DNA of 41,897 nucleotides from Microvirga arsenatis (GCF_009910705.1 NZ_JAAAXJ010000024.1:1-41897); one strand, 5' to 3'; positions 16,078-21,824 are shown, numbered from the stretch's first letter. Translations and numbers: made by a program. The notes: a model not told the origin generated them from the letters alone.

Positions 16078-16281
16078 TCAGCGCCTGCGGCGCACCCGGA
16101 CCGGCACGAGGCGCTGTTCCGGAACACTGAAGGCGAAGAAGAGCATGACGGCCGCCAGTGACCCGCCGATCATGAAAAGTACTTCTGCAATTTCAGCCTG
16201 AGAGGCCGCGCCGGTAATCGCCGAAAGCGTAGTCAAAACAGCAAAGATCCAAAATGCACGAAGGGCAACCGAACGAGTCAT
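16078..16281 (-). CDS. Small two-helix membrane protein, probable GSR target
   Basis: A 67-aa protein with two hydrophobic helices (LRAFWIFAVLTTLSAITGAA and VLFMIGGSLAAVMLFFAF) and a very basic tail (PVRVRRRR). I chose the ATG at 16281 because GGGAG lies about 9 nt upstream; the frame is open to 16410 but that part covers the promoter. An exact EcfG promoter at 16333-16309 would start transcription about 20 nt before it. No family recognised. It is divergent from the DUF1328 gene and both have the same promoter class. Confidence 0.65.
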   Translation of the reverse strand: MTRSVALRAFWIFAVLTTLSAITGAASQAEIAEVLFMIGGSLAAVMLFFAFSVPEQRLVPVRVRRRR

Positions 16282-16308
16282 CGACCATCTCTCCCAAGTG
16301 TTCAGAAA

Positions 16309-16333
16309 AACGTGCGGGCGTGGGGCAGGTTCC
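16309..16333 (-). promoter_or_regulatory. EcfG-type promoter for the 67-aa membrane protein
   Basis: On the minus strand GGAAC at 16333-16329, 16-nt spacer, CGTT at 16312-16309. Exact consensus. Confidence 0.78.
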
Positions 16334-16402
16334 ATGCGAATAAAAGCCTGCAGCAATACTTTTGAACAGGCGATGAACACAGTGAATGGTGCCCGGTGAA
16401 GC

Positions 16403-16428
16403 GGAACCATACAGTCGCGCTTGGCGTT
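16403..16428 (+). promoter_or_regulatory. EcfG-type promoter for the DUF1328 gene
   Basis: GGAAC at 16403-16407, 17-nt spacer, CGTT at 16425-16428. The DUF1328 start codon is 52 nt downstream. Confidence 0.78.
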
Positions 16429-16479
16429 GTCGGAGCATCATCGGCTCATCGCCGAGAGTAAAATCAGCGAGGTAACACC

Positions 16480-16653
16480 ATGCTCGGTTGGGCAGTCACT
16501 TTTCTCATCATCGCCCTGGTCGCCGCTCTGTTCGGCTTCGGCGGCATCGCCGGCACCGCCGTCGAGATCGCGAAGCTGATCTTCTTCGTTGCGATCGTTC
16601 TGTTCGCCATCTCCGCCGTCATCGGCCTGCTGCGTGGACGGACCCCCATGTGA
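16480..16653 (+). CDS. DUF1328 family small membrane protein (YtjA-like)
   Basis: A 57-aa protein beginning [22 protein letters not shown] and ending RGRTPM, too short for most gene finders' cut-offs. It has the DUF1328 layout: two glycine-rich transmembrane helices around [15 protein letters not shown], then [19 protein letters not shown] lies about 10 nt upstream of the ATG. Members are common in proteobacteria and are often stress-induced, with no defined function. The EcfG promoter at 16403 fits that pattern. Confidence 0.88.
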   Translation: MLGWAVTFLIIALVAALFGFGGIAGTAVEIAKLIFFVAIVLFAISAVIGLLRGRTPM

Positions 16654-16686
16654 TGCGTCCTGGCGATGCGGCTTGGCATCGAATCG

Positions 16687-16719
16687 AAACGCCGCCCTCA
16701 CAGGGCGGCGTTTTCGTTT
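16687..16719. terminator. Bidirectional terminator between DUF1328 gene and ecfG
   Basis: AAACGCCGCCCT (16687-16698), loop CAC, AGGGCGGCGTTT (16702-16713), then TTCGTTTG on the plus strand. Its A-rich left flank lets it also serve the converging ecfG transcript. Confidence 0.82.
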
Positions 16720-16751
16720 GCGGTGCTGCCGGGGAGGGAGGGCCTGTAGCC

Positions 16752-17297
16752 TCAGCCCTGGATGGCCGCGCGGGTCATGCTGTCCGGGCCCAGATCCTCG
16801 ATGTCGTCCACGTTCAGCAGGGATGCGAGCCGCAGGCGCGCCCGGTTGACCCGGCTCTTGATGGTTCCCACGGCGCAGCCGCAGATATGGGCCGCCTCCT
16901 CATAGGAGAATCCGGAGGCTCCCACCAGAAGCAGCGCCTCGCGCTGGTCGCTGGGCAGTTTGGCGAGGGCGCTGCGGAAATCCTCGAAGTCGAGATGCGA
17001 GCCCTGCTCGGGATGGACCCTCAAGCGCCCGGCATAGGATCCGTCCGGATCCTCGATCTCCCGGCGCCGCTTGCGGTACTCCGAGTGGAAGAGGTTGCGC
17101 AGGATGGTAAAAAGCCAGGCATTCAGATTGGTGCCTGGCTCGAAGCGATGAAGATTGGAGAGGGCTCTCAGCAGCGTGTCCTGGACGAGATCGTCAGCCC
17201 GGTCGACCTGCCCCGAGAGTGAGATCGCAAAGGCCCGAAGGCTTGGGACTGCCGCGAGAATGGCCTCCCTTAACTCCGCCTCCGGGGCTGGGCTCAT
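16752..17297 (-). CDS. ecfG: General stress response sigma factor EcfG
   Basis: A 181-aa ECF sigma factor of the alphaproteobacterial EcfG (ECF15) group. Region 2 spans FAISLSGQVDRADDLVQDTLLRAL and LNAWLFTILRNLFHSEYRKRRRE (2.3-2.4, -10 recognition). Region 4 spans LPSDQREALLLVGASGFSYEEAAHICGCAVGTIKSRVNRAR (-35 recognition helix). Its start overlaps the nepR stop by 4 bp (ATGA at 17297-17294), so sigma and anti-sigma are translationally coupled. Known role of the family: when PhyR captures NepR, EcfG is freed and directs RNA polymerase to GGAAC-N16/17-CGTT promoters. The operon carries such a promoter, consistent with autoactivation. Confidence 0.95.
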   Translation of the reverse strand: MSPAPEAELREAILAAVPSLRAFAISLSGQVDRADDLVQDTLLRALSNLHRFEPGTNLNAWLFTILRNLFHSEYRKRRREIEDPDGSYAGRLRVHPEQGSHLDFEDFRSALAKLPSDQREALLLVGASGFSYEEAAHICGCAVGTIKSRVNRARLRLASLLNVDDIEDLGPDSMTRAAIQG

Positions 17298-17518
17298 TGA
17301 GCCCCTCCCTTGCCCCCATTGCCTTTGTCGAGCTGATCGAGCAGCTCCCTGAAGCGGTCCGGGACGGGCTGCTGCATGAGCTCGTCGTACATGGCCCGGA
17401 GCTGGTCTCCAATGCGTTTCTGGCTGGTGCTGTCGAGTTTTGGATCGGTTGCAAGCTTGCTGCTCGAGGGTCTGTCCAAAGAGAGACGAGCGAGCTTGTT
17501 CCCCTTATCAACCGTCAT
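17294..17518 (-). CDS. nepR: Anti-sigma factor NepR
   Basis: A 74-aa NepR family anti-sigma factor. The conserved core reads QKRIGDQLRAMYDELMQQPVPDRFRELLDQLD, the two-helix segment that binds EcfG or the sigma-like domain of PhyR. I chose the ATG at 17518 because AGGGGA lies about 6 nt upstream; the frame is open to 17560. Location before ecfG, opposite phyR, is the canonical arrangement. It is cytoplasmic and holds EcfG inactive in unstressed cells. Confidence 0.93.
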   Translation of the reverse strand: MTVDKGNKLARLSLDRPSSSKLATDPKLDSTSQKRIGDQLRAMYDELMQQPVPDRFRELLDQLDKGNGGKGGAQ

Positions 17519-17595
17519 CTGAGTCCCCTTGCCATCCCTTATTTTCCGCGGGATAGCCAACCTTGGCAGTATCCGTATAATCGTTTTCGAGCAAT

Positions 17596-17620
17596 AACGC
17601 TTGTTGCTGCGCTCGGTTCC
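17596..17620 (-). promoter_or_regulatory. EcfG-type promoter for nepR-ecfG
   Basis: Minus strand GGAAC at 17620-17616, 16-nt spacer, CGTT at 17599-17596. Exact consensus. About 78 nt separate it from the nepR start. Confidence 0.85.
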
Positions 17621-17627
17621 CGCACGT

Positions 17628-17652
17628 GGAACTTTTGCAGCTTTGCCGCGTT
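17628..17652 (+). promoter_or_regulatory. EcfG-type promoter for phyR
   Basis: GGAAC at 17628-17632, 16-nt spacer, CGTT at 17649-17652. Only 7 bp separate its -35 from the -35 of the divergent nepR promoter. Confidence 0.85.
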
Positions 17653-17701
17653 GAGTGGATCATCGGTACAACAGGTCAAAAGCACAGTTAAGGGGAAGCG
17701 A

Positions 17702-18508
17702 ATGTCGACAGCGCAGCTTGTCGTCCAGCATTTACCATATCTTCGCCGCTACGCACGCGCTCTGACAGGCAGCCAGATGGCTGGAGACGCCTATGTGGCC
17801 GCAACCCTTGAGACTCTCGTCAGCGAGCCCGAAACCATCGGCCCCTCCGGCAATGTGAAAGTGGAGCTCTTCAAGGTCTTCACGCGTATCTGGAACTCGC
17901 TTTCCGTGAATGGCCGCAGCGAGCAGATCCAGCGCGATCTGCCGGCCGAGGTGCGCCTCGGGCAGATCACCCCGCTTCCCCGCCAGGCTTTCCTTCTCTC
18001 CTGCCTCGAGGGCTTCGCGGAGGAGGAGGTCGGCCAGATTCTCGACGTCGACACGAGGACCGTTCGCGATCTCGTCGACGAGGCCGGCCGCGAGCTGGCG
18101 GCCGACATGGCCACCGACATCCTCATCATCGAGGACGAGCCCCTCATCGCCATGGACCTGGAGGCCCTCGTGGAAGGCCTCGGCCACAACGTGACCGGCG
18201 TCGCCCGCACGCGGACCGAGGCCGTGAAGCTTGCCTCGACCAAGCAGCCCGGCCTGATTCTCGCCGACATCCAGCTCGCCGACGGCAGCTCGGGCCTCGA
18301 TGCGGTCAACGACCTGCTCAAGTCCTTCGAGGTGCCGGTGATCTTCATCACGGCCTATCCCGAGCGCTTCCTCACGGGCGAGCGTCCGGAGCCGGCCTTC
18401 CTGATCGCCAAGCCGTTCCAGCCGGCGAACGTCTCGGCGGTGATCAGCCAGGCCCTGTTCTTCCAGCAGAGCGCCCGCCGCCGCGAGGCCCGCGCCGCGA
18501 CGGCCTGA
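17702..18508 (+). CDS. phyR: PhyR, sigma-mimic response regulator
   Basis: A 268-aa response regulator with reversed layout: an N-terminal sigma-factor-like domain (about 1-135; VVQHLPYLRRYARALTGS and TPLPRQAFLLSCLEGFAEEE resemble sigma2 and sigma4 of EcfG) and a C-terminal receiver domain (about 138-260). The receiver has the acidic pair in IIEDEPL, the phosphorylation Asp189 in LILADIQL, the switch residue in IFITAYP and the conserved Lys in IAKPF. The ATG at 17702 has AAGGGGA 5 nt upstream. Known role: phospho-PhyR binds NepR as a decoy and frees EcfG. Its cognate HWE/HisKA2 sensor kinase is not in this window. Confidence 0.96.
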   Translation: MSTAQLVVQHLPYLRRYARALTGSQMAGDAYVAATLETLVSEPETIGPSGNVKVELFKVFTRIWNSLSVNGRSEQIQRDLPAEVRLGQITPLPRQAFLLSCLEGFAEEEVGQILDVDTRTVRDLVDEAGRELAADMATDILIIEDEPLIAMDLEALVEGLGHNVTGVARTRTEAVKLASTKQPGLILADIQLADGSSGLDAVNDLLKSFEVPVIFITAYPERFLTGERPEPAFLIAKPFQPANVSAVISQALFFQQSARRREARAATA

Positions 18509-18539
18509 ACCTCCGTCAGGAAAACTTCTGATAGTAATC

Positions 18540-18568
18540 GCCCGGCCTCATGGCCGGGCTTTTCTTTT
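18540..18568 (+). terminator. Intrinsic terminator after phyR
   Basis: GCCCGGCC (18540-18547), loop TCAT, GGCCGGGC (18552-18559), then TTTTCTTTT. Confidence 0.85.
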
Positions 18569-18586
18569 GCTCCGATGTATTGGGCG

Positions 18587-18615
18587 CAAAAAAAGACGGG
18601 CTCTGAAGCCCGTCT
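18587..18615 (-). terminator. Minus-strand intrinsic terminator ending sRNA candidate 1
   Basis: Read on the minus strand: AGACGGGCT (18615-18607), loop of 4, AGCCCGTCT (18602-18594), then a run of T. No minus-strand protein gene lies upstream of it, which is what led me to the sRNA call. Confidence 0.82.
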
Positions 18616-18668
18616 AAGGTGCCGGCCAATGCACAAGGGGAATGCGGGGAGGACCAGGAGGCCGGTGC
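18587..18668 (-). ncRNA. Predicted GSR-controlled small RNA 1
   Basis: No reading frame explains this stretch. It has an exact EcfG promoter on the minus strand (18700-18675) and an intrinsic terminator 60 nt further on, predicting a transcript of about 82 nt. The 5' part folds as CCGGCC (18665-18660) with GGCCGG (18627-18622), closing a 32-nt loop that holds UCCUCCCC and UUCCCCUU. A CACCUU linker then leads to the terminator hairpin. C-rich loops like this pair with Shine-Dalgarno regions in other alphaproteobacterial sRNAs, and Caulobacter GsrN is an EcfG-type-sigma-dependent example with a 5' C-rich loop. Promoter, fold and terminator are seen; that it is expressed and regulatory is inferred. 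Confidence 0.68.
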
Positions 18669-18674
18669 TTTAAG

Positions 18675-18700
18675 AACGCCATATGGAAATTAAAGGTTCC
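18675..18700 (-). promoter_or_regulatory. EcfG-type promoter facing sRNA candidate 1
   Basis: Minus strand GGAAC at 18700-18696, 17-nt spacer, CGTT at 18678-18675. It points away from every protein gene, towards phyR's 3' end. Confidence 0.78.
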
Positions 18701-18747
18701 CGGCTTTTTATGTCTCTTTTTATTCATTGCTCTTACGGCAGCTATCA

Positions 18748-18772
18748 GGAACATCAAAGTTACGGTTGCGTT
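18748..18772 (+). promoter_or_regulatory. EcfG-type promoter for the 176-aa exported protein
   Basis: GGAAC at 18748-18752, 16-nt spacer, CGTT at 18769-18772. The start codon is 43 nt downstream. Confidence 0.8.
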
Positions 18773-18814
18773 GTTTTTGCAAATTGCTGAGGTGGGATAG
18801 CAGGAGAGAGAGGG

Positions 18815-19345
18815 ATGTTCCGGACGCCTGTGGCACTCGTTGGACTGGCAGGGGTGTTCTTTGTTGCCGGGGGCTTCGTTCCCGCCCTATCCACCCTGGT
18901 TCTTCAAGGGCAGCCGGATCTCCTGGCGGGGGCGGCGCGCTCGGAGGTGATGTCCGCTTCGACGAAGGGGGACCGCATGGCGGTTCCCGCTCCCTCGGCT
19001 CAGCCCTCCACGGTCTCGATCGTCGAGCTGGTGGGCATCTCCCAGGCCACCGTCATCCTGCGCGACCGGGACGGGCGCGTGCTCTACAGGTCGGATCCGC
19101 GCTCCGGCGTGACGACCCTGGCCCGCGACACGGATCTTCCCGTCGTGACCCTCAAGGAGGAGATGCAGGCTCCCGTGGCCCAGCATCCGGTGAGCCGCCG
19201 CGAGGGTAGCGAGACGCCCCGCGAGAAGCCGCAGAAGAACCGCAACCCGATCGGATGCCTGGGCGACGTGAGCCCTCTGGCCAAGGCGAGCGGCGACCGC
19301 ATGCCGAGCCTTTGCCTGGCGCTGCTGGAGCAGTCCCTCTCGTGA
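18815..19345 (+). CDS. Exported hypothetical protein with paired C-terminal cysteines, GSR target
   Basis: A 176-aa protein with an N-terminal hydrophobic segment (VALVGLAGVFFVAGGFVPALSTLVL) that is a signal peptide or membrane anchor, so the rest is probably periplasmic. The middle part (IVELVGISQATVILRDRDGRVLYRSDP) is a short beta-rich stretch. The end has NPIGCLGDVSPLAK and RMPSLCLALLE, a two-cysteine pattern seen in several rhizobial secreted proteins that may form a disulfide. A GGAG/GAGGG Shine-Dalgarno region precedes the ATG. No catalytic motif seen. The upstream EcfG promoter makes it a likely stress-regulon member. Confidence 0.75.
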   Translation: MFRTPVALVGLAGVFFVAGGFVPALSTLVLQGQPDLLAGAARSEVMSASTKGDRMAVPAPSAQPSTVSIVELVGISQATVILRDRDGRVLYRSDPRSGVTTLARDTDLPVVTLKEEMQAPVAQHPVSRREGSETPREKPQKNRNPIGCLGDVSPLAKASGDRMPSLCLALLEQSLS

Positions 19346-19591
19346 GGTTCTGCCCTCGATGCCCACGTGATGCATTCGACGGCCGGCGATCCCGCATTGC
19401 GCCCGCGGCCCAGATCGCGATGGTTCGGGAACCATCGGCGTTATTGACGGTTCCTAGTGTCAAAGTCTTGTTCAACGTCTGCTGCCGTTTGGGTGGCATG
19501 ACGGTTTATTGCTCATAATAAGTACCAAGTATTTACATACGAGTTCTACATCATTGATGCCGGTAACATTGGCTTGAATAAGTCAATATTC
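19346..19591. other. Intergenic stretch with a GGAACC/GGTTCC dyad
   Basis: About 246 bp before the PRC-barrel gene's promoter. No gene found. GGAACC at 19428-19433 and GGTTCC at 19449-19454 form an inverted repeat; on each strand it reads GGAAC-N16-GGTT, one base off the EcfG consensus. The last 90 bp are AT-rich. Confidence 0.4.
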
Positions 19592-19616
19592 GGAACGGTT
19601 GCTGACGCTGTGCGTT
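19592..19616 (+). promoter_or_regulatory. EcfG-type promoter for the PRC-barrel gene
   Basis: GGAAC at 19592-19596, 16-nt spacer, CGTT at 19613-19616; start codon 60 nt downstream. Confidence 0.8.
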
Positions 19617-19675
19617 TAGCCCTCGCGCACTTAAGGCGCATAACGCGATTCAATATACCCTCAGGAGAAAATCCA

Positions 19676-20410
19676 ATGCTGAAGAAGCATATGGCAGCTT
19701 GCCTCGTCGTGACGGCTTTCGCGGCTGCGCCCGCCTTTGCACAGACGCAGACCACCCCGTCTGCTCCGACCGATCGCCCGGCCGCCTCGGGCACCGGCAC
19801 CACCACCTCCGGCTCCCCGGCCATGCAGCCCGGTTCGTCCGGCTCTTCGACGATGAGCCAGTCCTCGTCCAGCATGGGCCAGGGCGGGGCCATGCAGGGT
19901 CAGTTCATGACCAAGATGGAAACCAACCAGATGATGGCCTCGGACCTCATCGGCACCCGGGTGATCAGCGCCAACAACGAGTCGATCGGCGACATCAACG
20001 ACGTCATCCTCGACCGCAACGGTCAGGTCATGGCGGCCGTGATCGGCGTCGGCGGCTTCCTCGGGATCGGCGAGAAGGACGTGGCCGTCCCGTTCCGGTC
20101 GCTGGAATTCATGAACGCCCAGCAGGTTCAGGCCATGAGCAGCAACGCCAGCGGCAACAATGCCGGCGGCAGCAACGTGGCCACCACGGGTTCGACCACG
20201 GCCGGCAACACGACCGCTACCGGCTCGGGCACTGCCGGCTCGAGCAACGTGACCGCGAGCAACACGAGCTCGTCGAGCAACCAGAACCAGCCCGAGCGTG
20301 TCATGCTCCGCATGACCAAGGCCGAGCTCCAGGCCGCTCCTGCCTTCAACGAGGACGGCGACAACAACAACCGCACGACCACGGGCACGACCACTGCTCC
20401 GAAGCAGTAA
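19676..20410 (+). CDS. Secreted PRC-barrel domain protein with low-complexity flanks
   Basis: A 244-aa exported protein. Residues 1-22 are a classical signal peptide (MLKKHMAACLVVTAFAAAPAFA, cleavage after AFA). A Ser/Gly/Thr-rich linker with several Met follows. The single PRC-barrel domain spans about 85-145: ASDLIGTRVISANNESIGDINDVILDRNGQVMAAVIGVGGFLGIGEKDVAVPF. The rest is Gly/Ser/Thr/Asn repeats, then a short conserved end (VMLRMTKAELQAAPAF). The ATG at 19676 has GGAG 10 nt upstream. Exported PRC-barrel proteins are common EcfG targets in this order, and the exact promoter at 19592 agrees. Molecular function unknown; an envelope role under stress is an inference. Confidence 0.88.
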   Translation: MLKKHMAACLVVTAFAAAPAFAQTQTTPSAPTDRPAASGTGTTTSGSPAMQPGSSGSSTMSQSSSSMGQGGAMQGQFMTKMETNQMMASDLIGTRVISANNESIGDINDVILDRNGQVMAAVIGVGGFLGIGEKDVAVPFRSLEFMNAQQVQAMSSNASGNNAGGSNVATTGSTTAGNTTATGSGTAGSSNVTASNTSSSSNQNQPERVMLRMTKAELQAAPAFNEDGDNNNRTTTGTTTAPKQ

Positions 20411-20433
20411 TCGGCGGCTAAGGACGACATATG

Positions 20434-20467
20434 GCGGCGCCTGGGTTCCAGGCGCCGCTTTCTTTTC
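20434..20467 (+). terminator. Intrinsic terminator after the PRC-barrel gene
   Basis: GCGGCGCCTGG (20434-20444), loop GTT, CCAGGCGCCGC (20448-20458), then TTTCTTTTC. Confidence 0.87.
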
Positions 20468-20492
20468 GCCGAGGCTAAGGAGAAGGGCGGGC

Positions 20493-20524
20493 AAAATAAA
20501 AGGCGCAGCCGTTGGGCTGCGCCT
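20493..20524 (-). terminator. Minus-strand intrinsic terminator ending sRNA candidate 2
   Basis: Read on the minus strand: AGGCGCAGCC (20524-20515), 4-nt loop, GGCTGCGCCT (20510-20501), then TTTATTTT. No minus-strand protein gene is upstream. Confidence 0.82.
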
Positions 20525-20562
20525 GAAAGGTGCCAGTCCAAGGGGGCATTCGGACCGGTTGC
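20493..20562 (-). ncRNA. Predicted GSR-controlled small RNA 2
   Basis: A predicted transcript of about 70 nt, bounded by an exact EcfG promoter (20593-20569, minus strand) and an intrinsic terminator. A 7-bp hairpin, CCGGUCC (20558-20552) with GGACUGG (20539-20533, one G-U pair), displays the 12-nt loop GAAUGCCCCCUU. CACCUUUC then links to the terminator hairpin. The layout, the CCGG-led stem, the CCCCUU loop element and the CACCUU linker are shared with candidate 1 at 18587-18668, so the two look paralogous. No protein frame with a ribosome binding site covers it. Transcription and target pairing are inferred. Confidence 0.7.
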
Positions 20563-20568
20563 CTGAAC

Positions 20569-20593
20569 AACGCGGTCTCGGCGCCTTGGTTCC
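20569..20593 (-). promoter_or_regulatory. EcfG-type promoter facing sRNA candidate 2
   Basis: Minus strand GGAAC at 20593-20589, 16-nt spacer, CGTT at 20572-20569. It points towards the 3' end of the PRC-barrel gene, away from any protein gene. Confidence 0.78.
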
Positions 20594-20667
20594 CGCAGGG
20601 GAGAAGAAATTCTGCCCTCTGCTCCATGGGGCAAGAGTGCGAGGACGCTGGACTTGTTGCCGCACAA

Positions 20668-20692
20668 GGAACTGGGGCTTGGCGCATACGTT
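20668..20692 (+). promoter_or_regulatory. EcfG-type promoter for the overlapping unknown gene pair
   Basis: GGAAC at 20668-20672, 16-nt spacer, CGTT at 20689-20692. The first start codon is 33 nt downstream. Confidence 0.8.
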
Positions 20693-20724
20693 GCCGTTGG
20701 GAAACGAACGATGCGGAGGAAGCC

Positions 20725-20997
20725 ATGACAGCGACGAATGAACTGGATGCCGTGCTTTGCCAGGAGGAGCTGCCTGACGAGTTCTGCCGGCTGACATCGA
20801 GTTCCCCCGCGCGGGACAAGCTGTCCGTTGCTTCCATGCTCAGCGGCATCATTCCGGTCGGCCACCAGGACGAGGTGACCTGTCCTCTCATGCTGAGGCG
20901 CCACCTTGTCGTTCCGGCCCTGCCTCATGTCCTGCCGACGGCCGTTGCTGCCTCCGGCGGGCGGTCGGGGGTCGAGGGATCCCATCTGCATGGCTGA
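20725..20997 (+). CDS. Small hypothetical protein, first gene of a GSR-driven pair
   Basis: A 90-aa protein starting MTATNELDAVLCQEELPDEFC. The ATG at 20725 has GGAGGAA 4-5 nt upstream, a strong site that sets the start. No known domain or membrane segment. The only hydrophobic run is RHLVVPALPHVLPTAVAA in the second half. It overlaps the next gene by 8 bp (ATGGCTGA), so the two are likely co-translated. The EcfG promoter at 20668 supports a stress role. The coding call rests on ribosome site, promoter and coupling, not on homology. Confidence 0.6.
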   Translation: MTATNELDAVLCQEELPDEFCRLTSSSPARDKLSVASMLSGIIPVGHQDEVTCPLMLRRHLVVPALPHVLPTAVAASGGRSGVEGSHLHG

Positions 20998-21538
20998 TGC
21001 CCAGCTGCCCCTGGCCGCCTCCAATCCGGTCGCGGTGCTGTTCCACCCCAGCATCGTGCCGGTGGTCGATGTCTTTCGTTGCCTGAACCGGCTGGAGGAC
21101 CAGTACGACCTCTGCCTCCTCGACGGGCCCGAGCAGGCCCTGGCGGCTTATACCAGGCCGGAGGCGGCCAAGAGCATCATCTCGGATGCGCTGCTGCTGG
21201 CCTTTGCCCTGACCCGGCAGAGAGGGCGGCCTTTCGCCTATCGGCCGGTGGGGTCGCGGCATGCGAGCTTGGACGAGTACTGCCTCATCTCCCTCATCGG
21301 CTCGTCGCGAAACCCCGACTCCCCGGTCGTGCGCGAGGCTGCGCAGTGCCTCGAGATCGTATCCCTGGATTTCATGACGGCACTGGCGGGCGAACTCGTC
21401 CGGCACATCGACGGAGGAGACCTCCGCTTCGAGCCTCCGAGCCTTGCCGAATTCCATGCGATGATCGGCTGCGCCGTGCCGCAGGAGATTCCGATCGAGG
21501 CCCAGGCGAATCCGGTCGGATCCACCCTCAGGTTCTGA
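20990..21538 (+). CDS. Hypothetical protein, second gene of a GSR-driven pair
   Basis: A 182-aa soluble protein beginning MADAQLPLAASNPVAVLFHPS. No signal peptide or clear catalytic motif. The sequence alternates short hydrophobic and acidic stretches (VVDVFRCLNRLEDQYDLCLLDGPEQALAAY; FMTALAGELVRHIDGGDLRFEPPSLAEFHAMIG), which suggests a compact alpha-helical fold. The ATG at 20990 is inside the end of the upstream gene, with GAGGGA about 11 nt before it. I do not recognise the family. Co-expression under EcfG with the 90-aa protein is inferred from the shared promoter. Confidence 0.68.
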   Translation: MADAQLPLAASNPVAVLFHPSIVPVVDVFRCLNRLEDQYDLCLLDGPEQALAAYTRPEAAKSIISDALLLAFALTRQRGRPFAYRPVGSRHASLDEYCLISLIGSSRNPDSPVVREAAQCLEIVSLDFMTALAGELVRHIDGGDLRFEPPSLAEFHAMIGCAVPQEIPIEAQANPVGSTLRF

Positions 21539-21561
21539 CGGCGCTTTTCCGGCACCGGCGC

Positions 21562-21590
21562 AAAAGTAAAGGGGCCGCTGGGCGGCCCCT
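21562..21590 (-). terminator. Terminator of the KGG-repeat gene
   Basis: On the minus strand AGGGGCCGC (21590-21582), loop of 3, GCGGCCCCT (21578-21570), then TTACTTTTG. It may also stop the converging transcript of the unknown gene pair. Confidence 0.75.
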
Positions 21591-21611
21591 AAACCTATAG
21601 GTTAAAGCAAA

Positions 21612-21806
21612 TTATTCCTGATTGCCGCGGGTATTGCCCGAGGCCTGACCGCCTTTGCGGCCAGCTTCGGACGCAAGCTCGCGATCCTGCGAGAAGGACC
21701 GCTTTTCGGCGGGAACGCTCTTGCCGCCCTTGCTGGCGATTTCACGCTGCCGGTCAGAGTCCATCGACGCGAAGCCACGCTTCGAGGTCGAACCACCTGG
21801 CGCCAT
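21612..21806 (-). CDS. KGG-repeat stress-induced protein (GsiB/con-10 type)
   Basis: A 64-aa hydrophilic protein with KGG-type repeats: GFASMDSDRQREIASKGGKSVP and ELASEAGRKGGQASGN. Such proteins (Bacillus GsiB, fungal con-10, E. coli YciG) are small, disordered, stress-induced and hydrophilin-like. I chose the ATG at 21806 because AAGGAGG lies 6 nt upstream, inside the longer open frame. A near-consensus EcfG promoter lies at 21867-21843. No catalytic function is expected. Confidence 0.87.
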   Translation of the reverse strand: MAPGGSTSKRGFASMDSDRQREIASKGGKSVPAEKRSFSQDRELASEAGRKGGQASGNTRGNQE

Positions 21807-21824
21807 TTCATGCCTCCTTATCAA

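Noticed and set aside
20128..21054. A 308-codon minus-strand frame that would give the orphan terminator at 20501 a protein gene
   Set aside because: It is antisense to the PRC-barrel gene and runs through the terminator itself. Composition is low-complexity and no ribosome site is present. An sRNA explains the terminator better.
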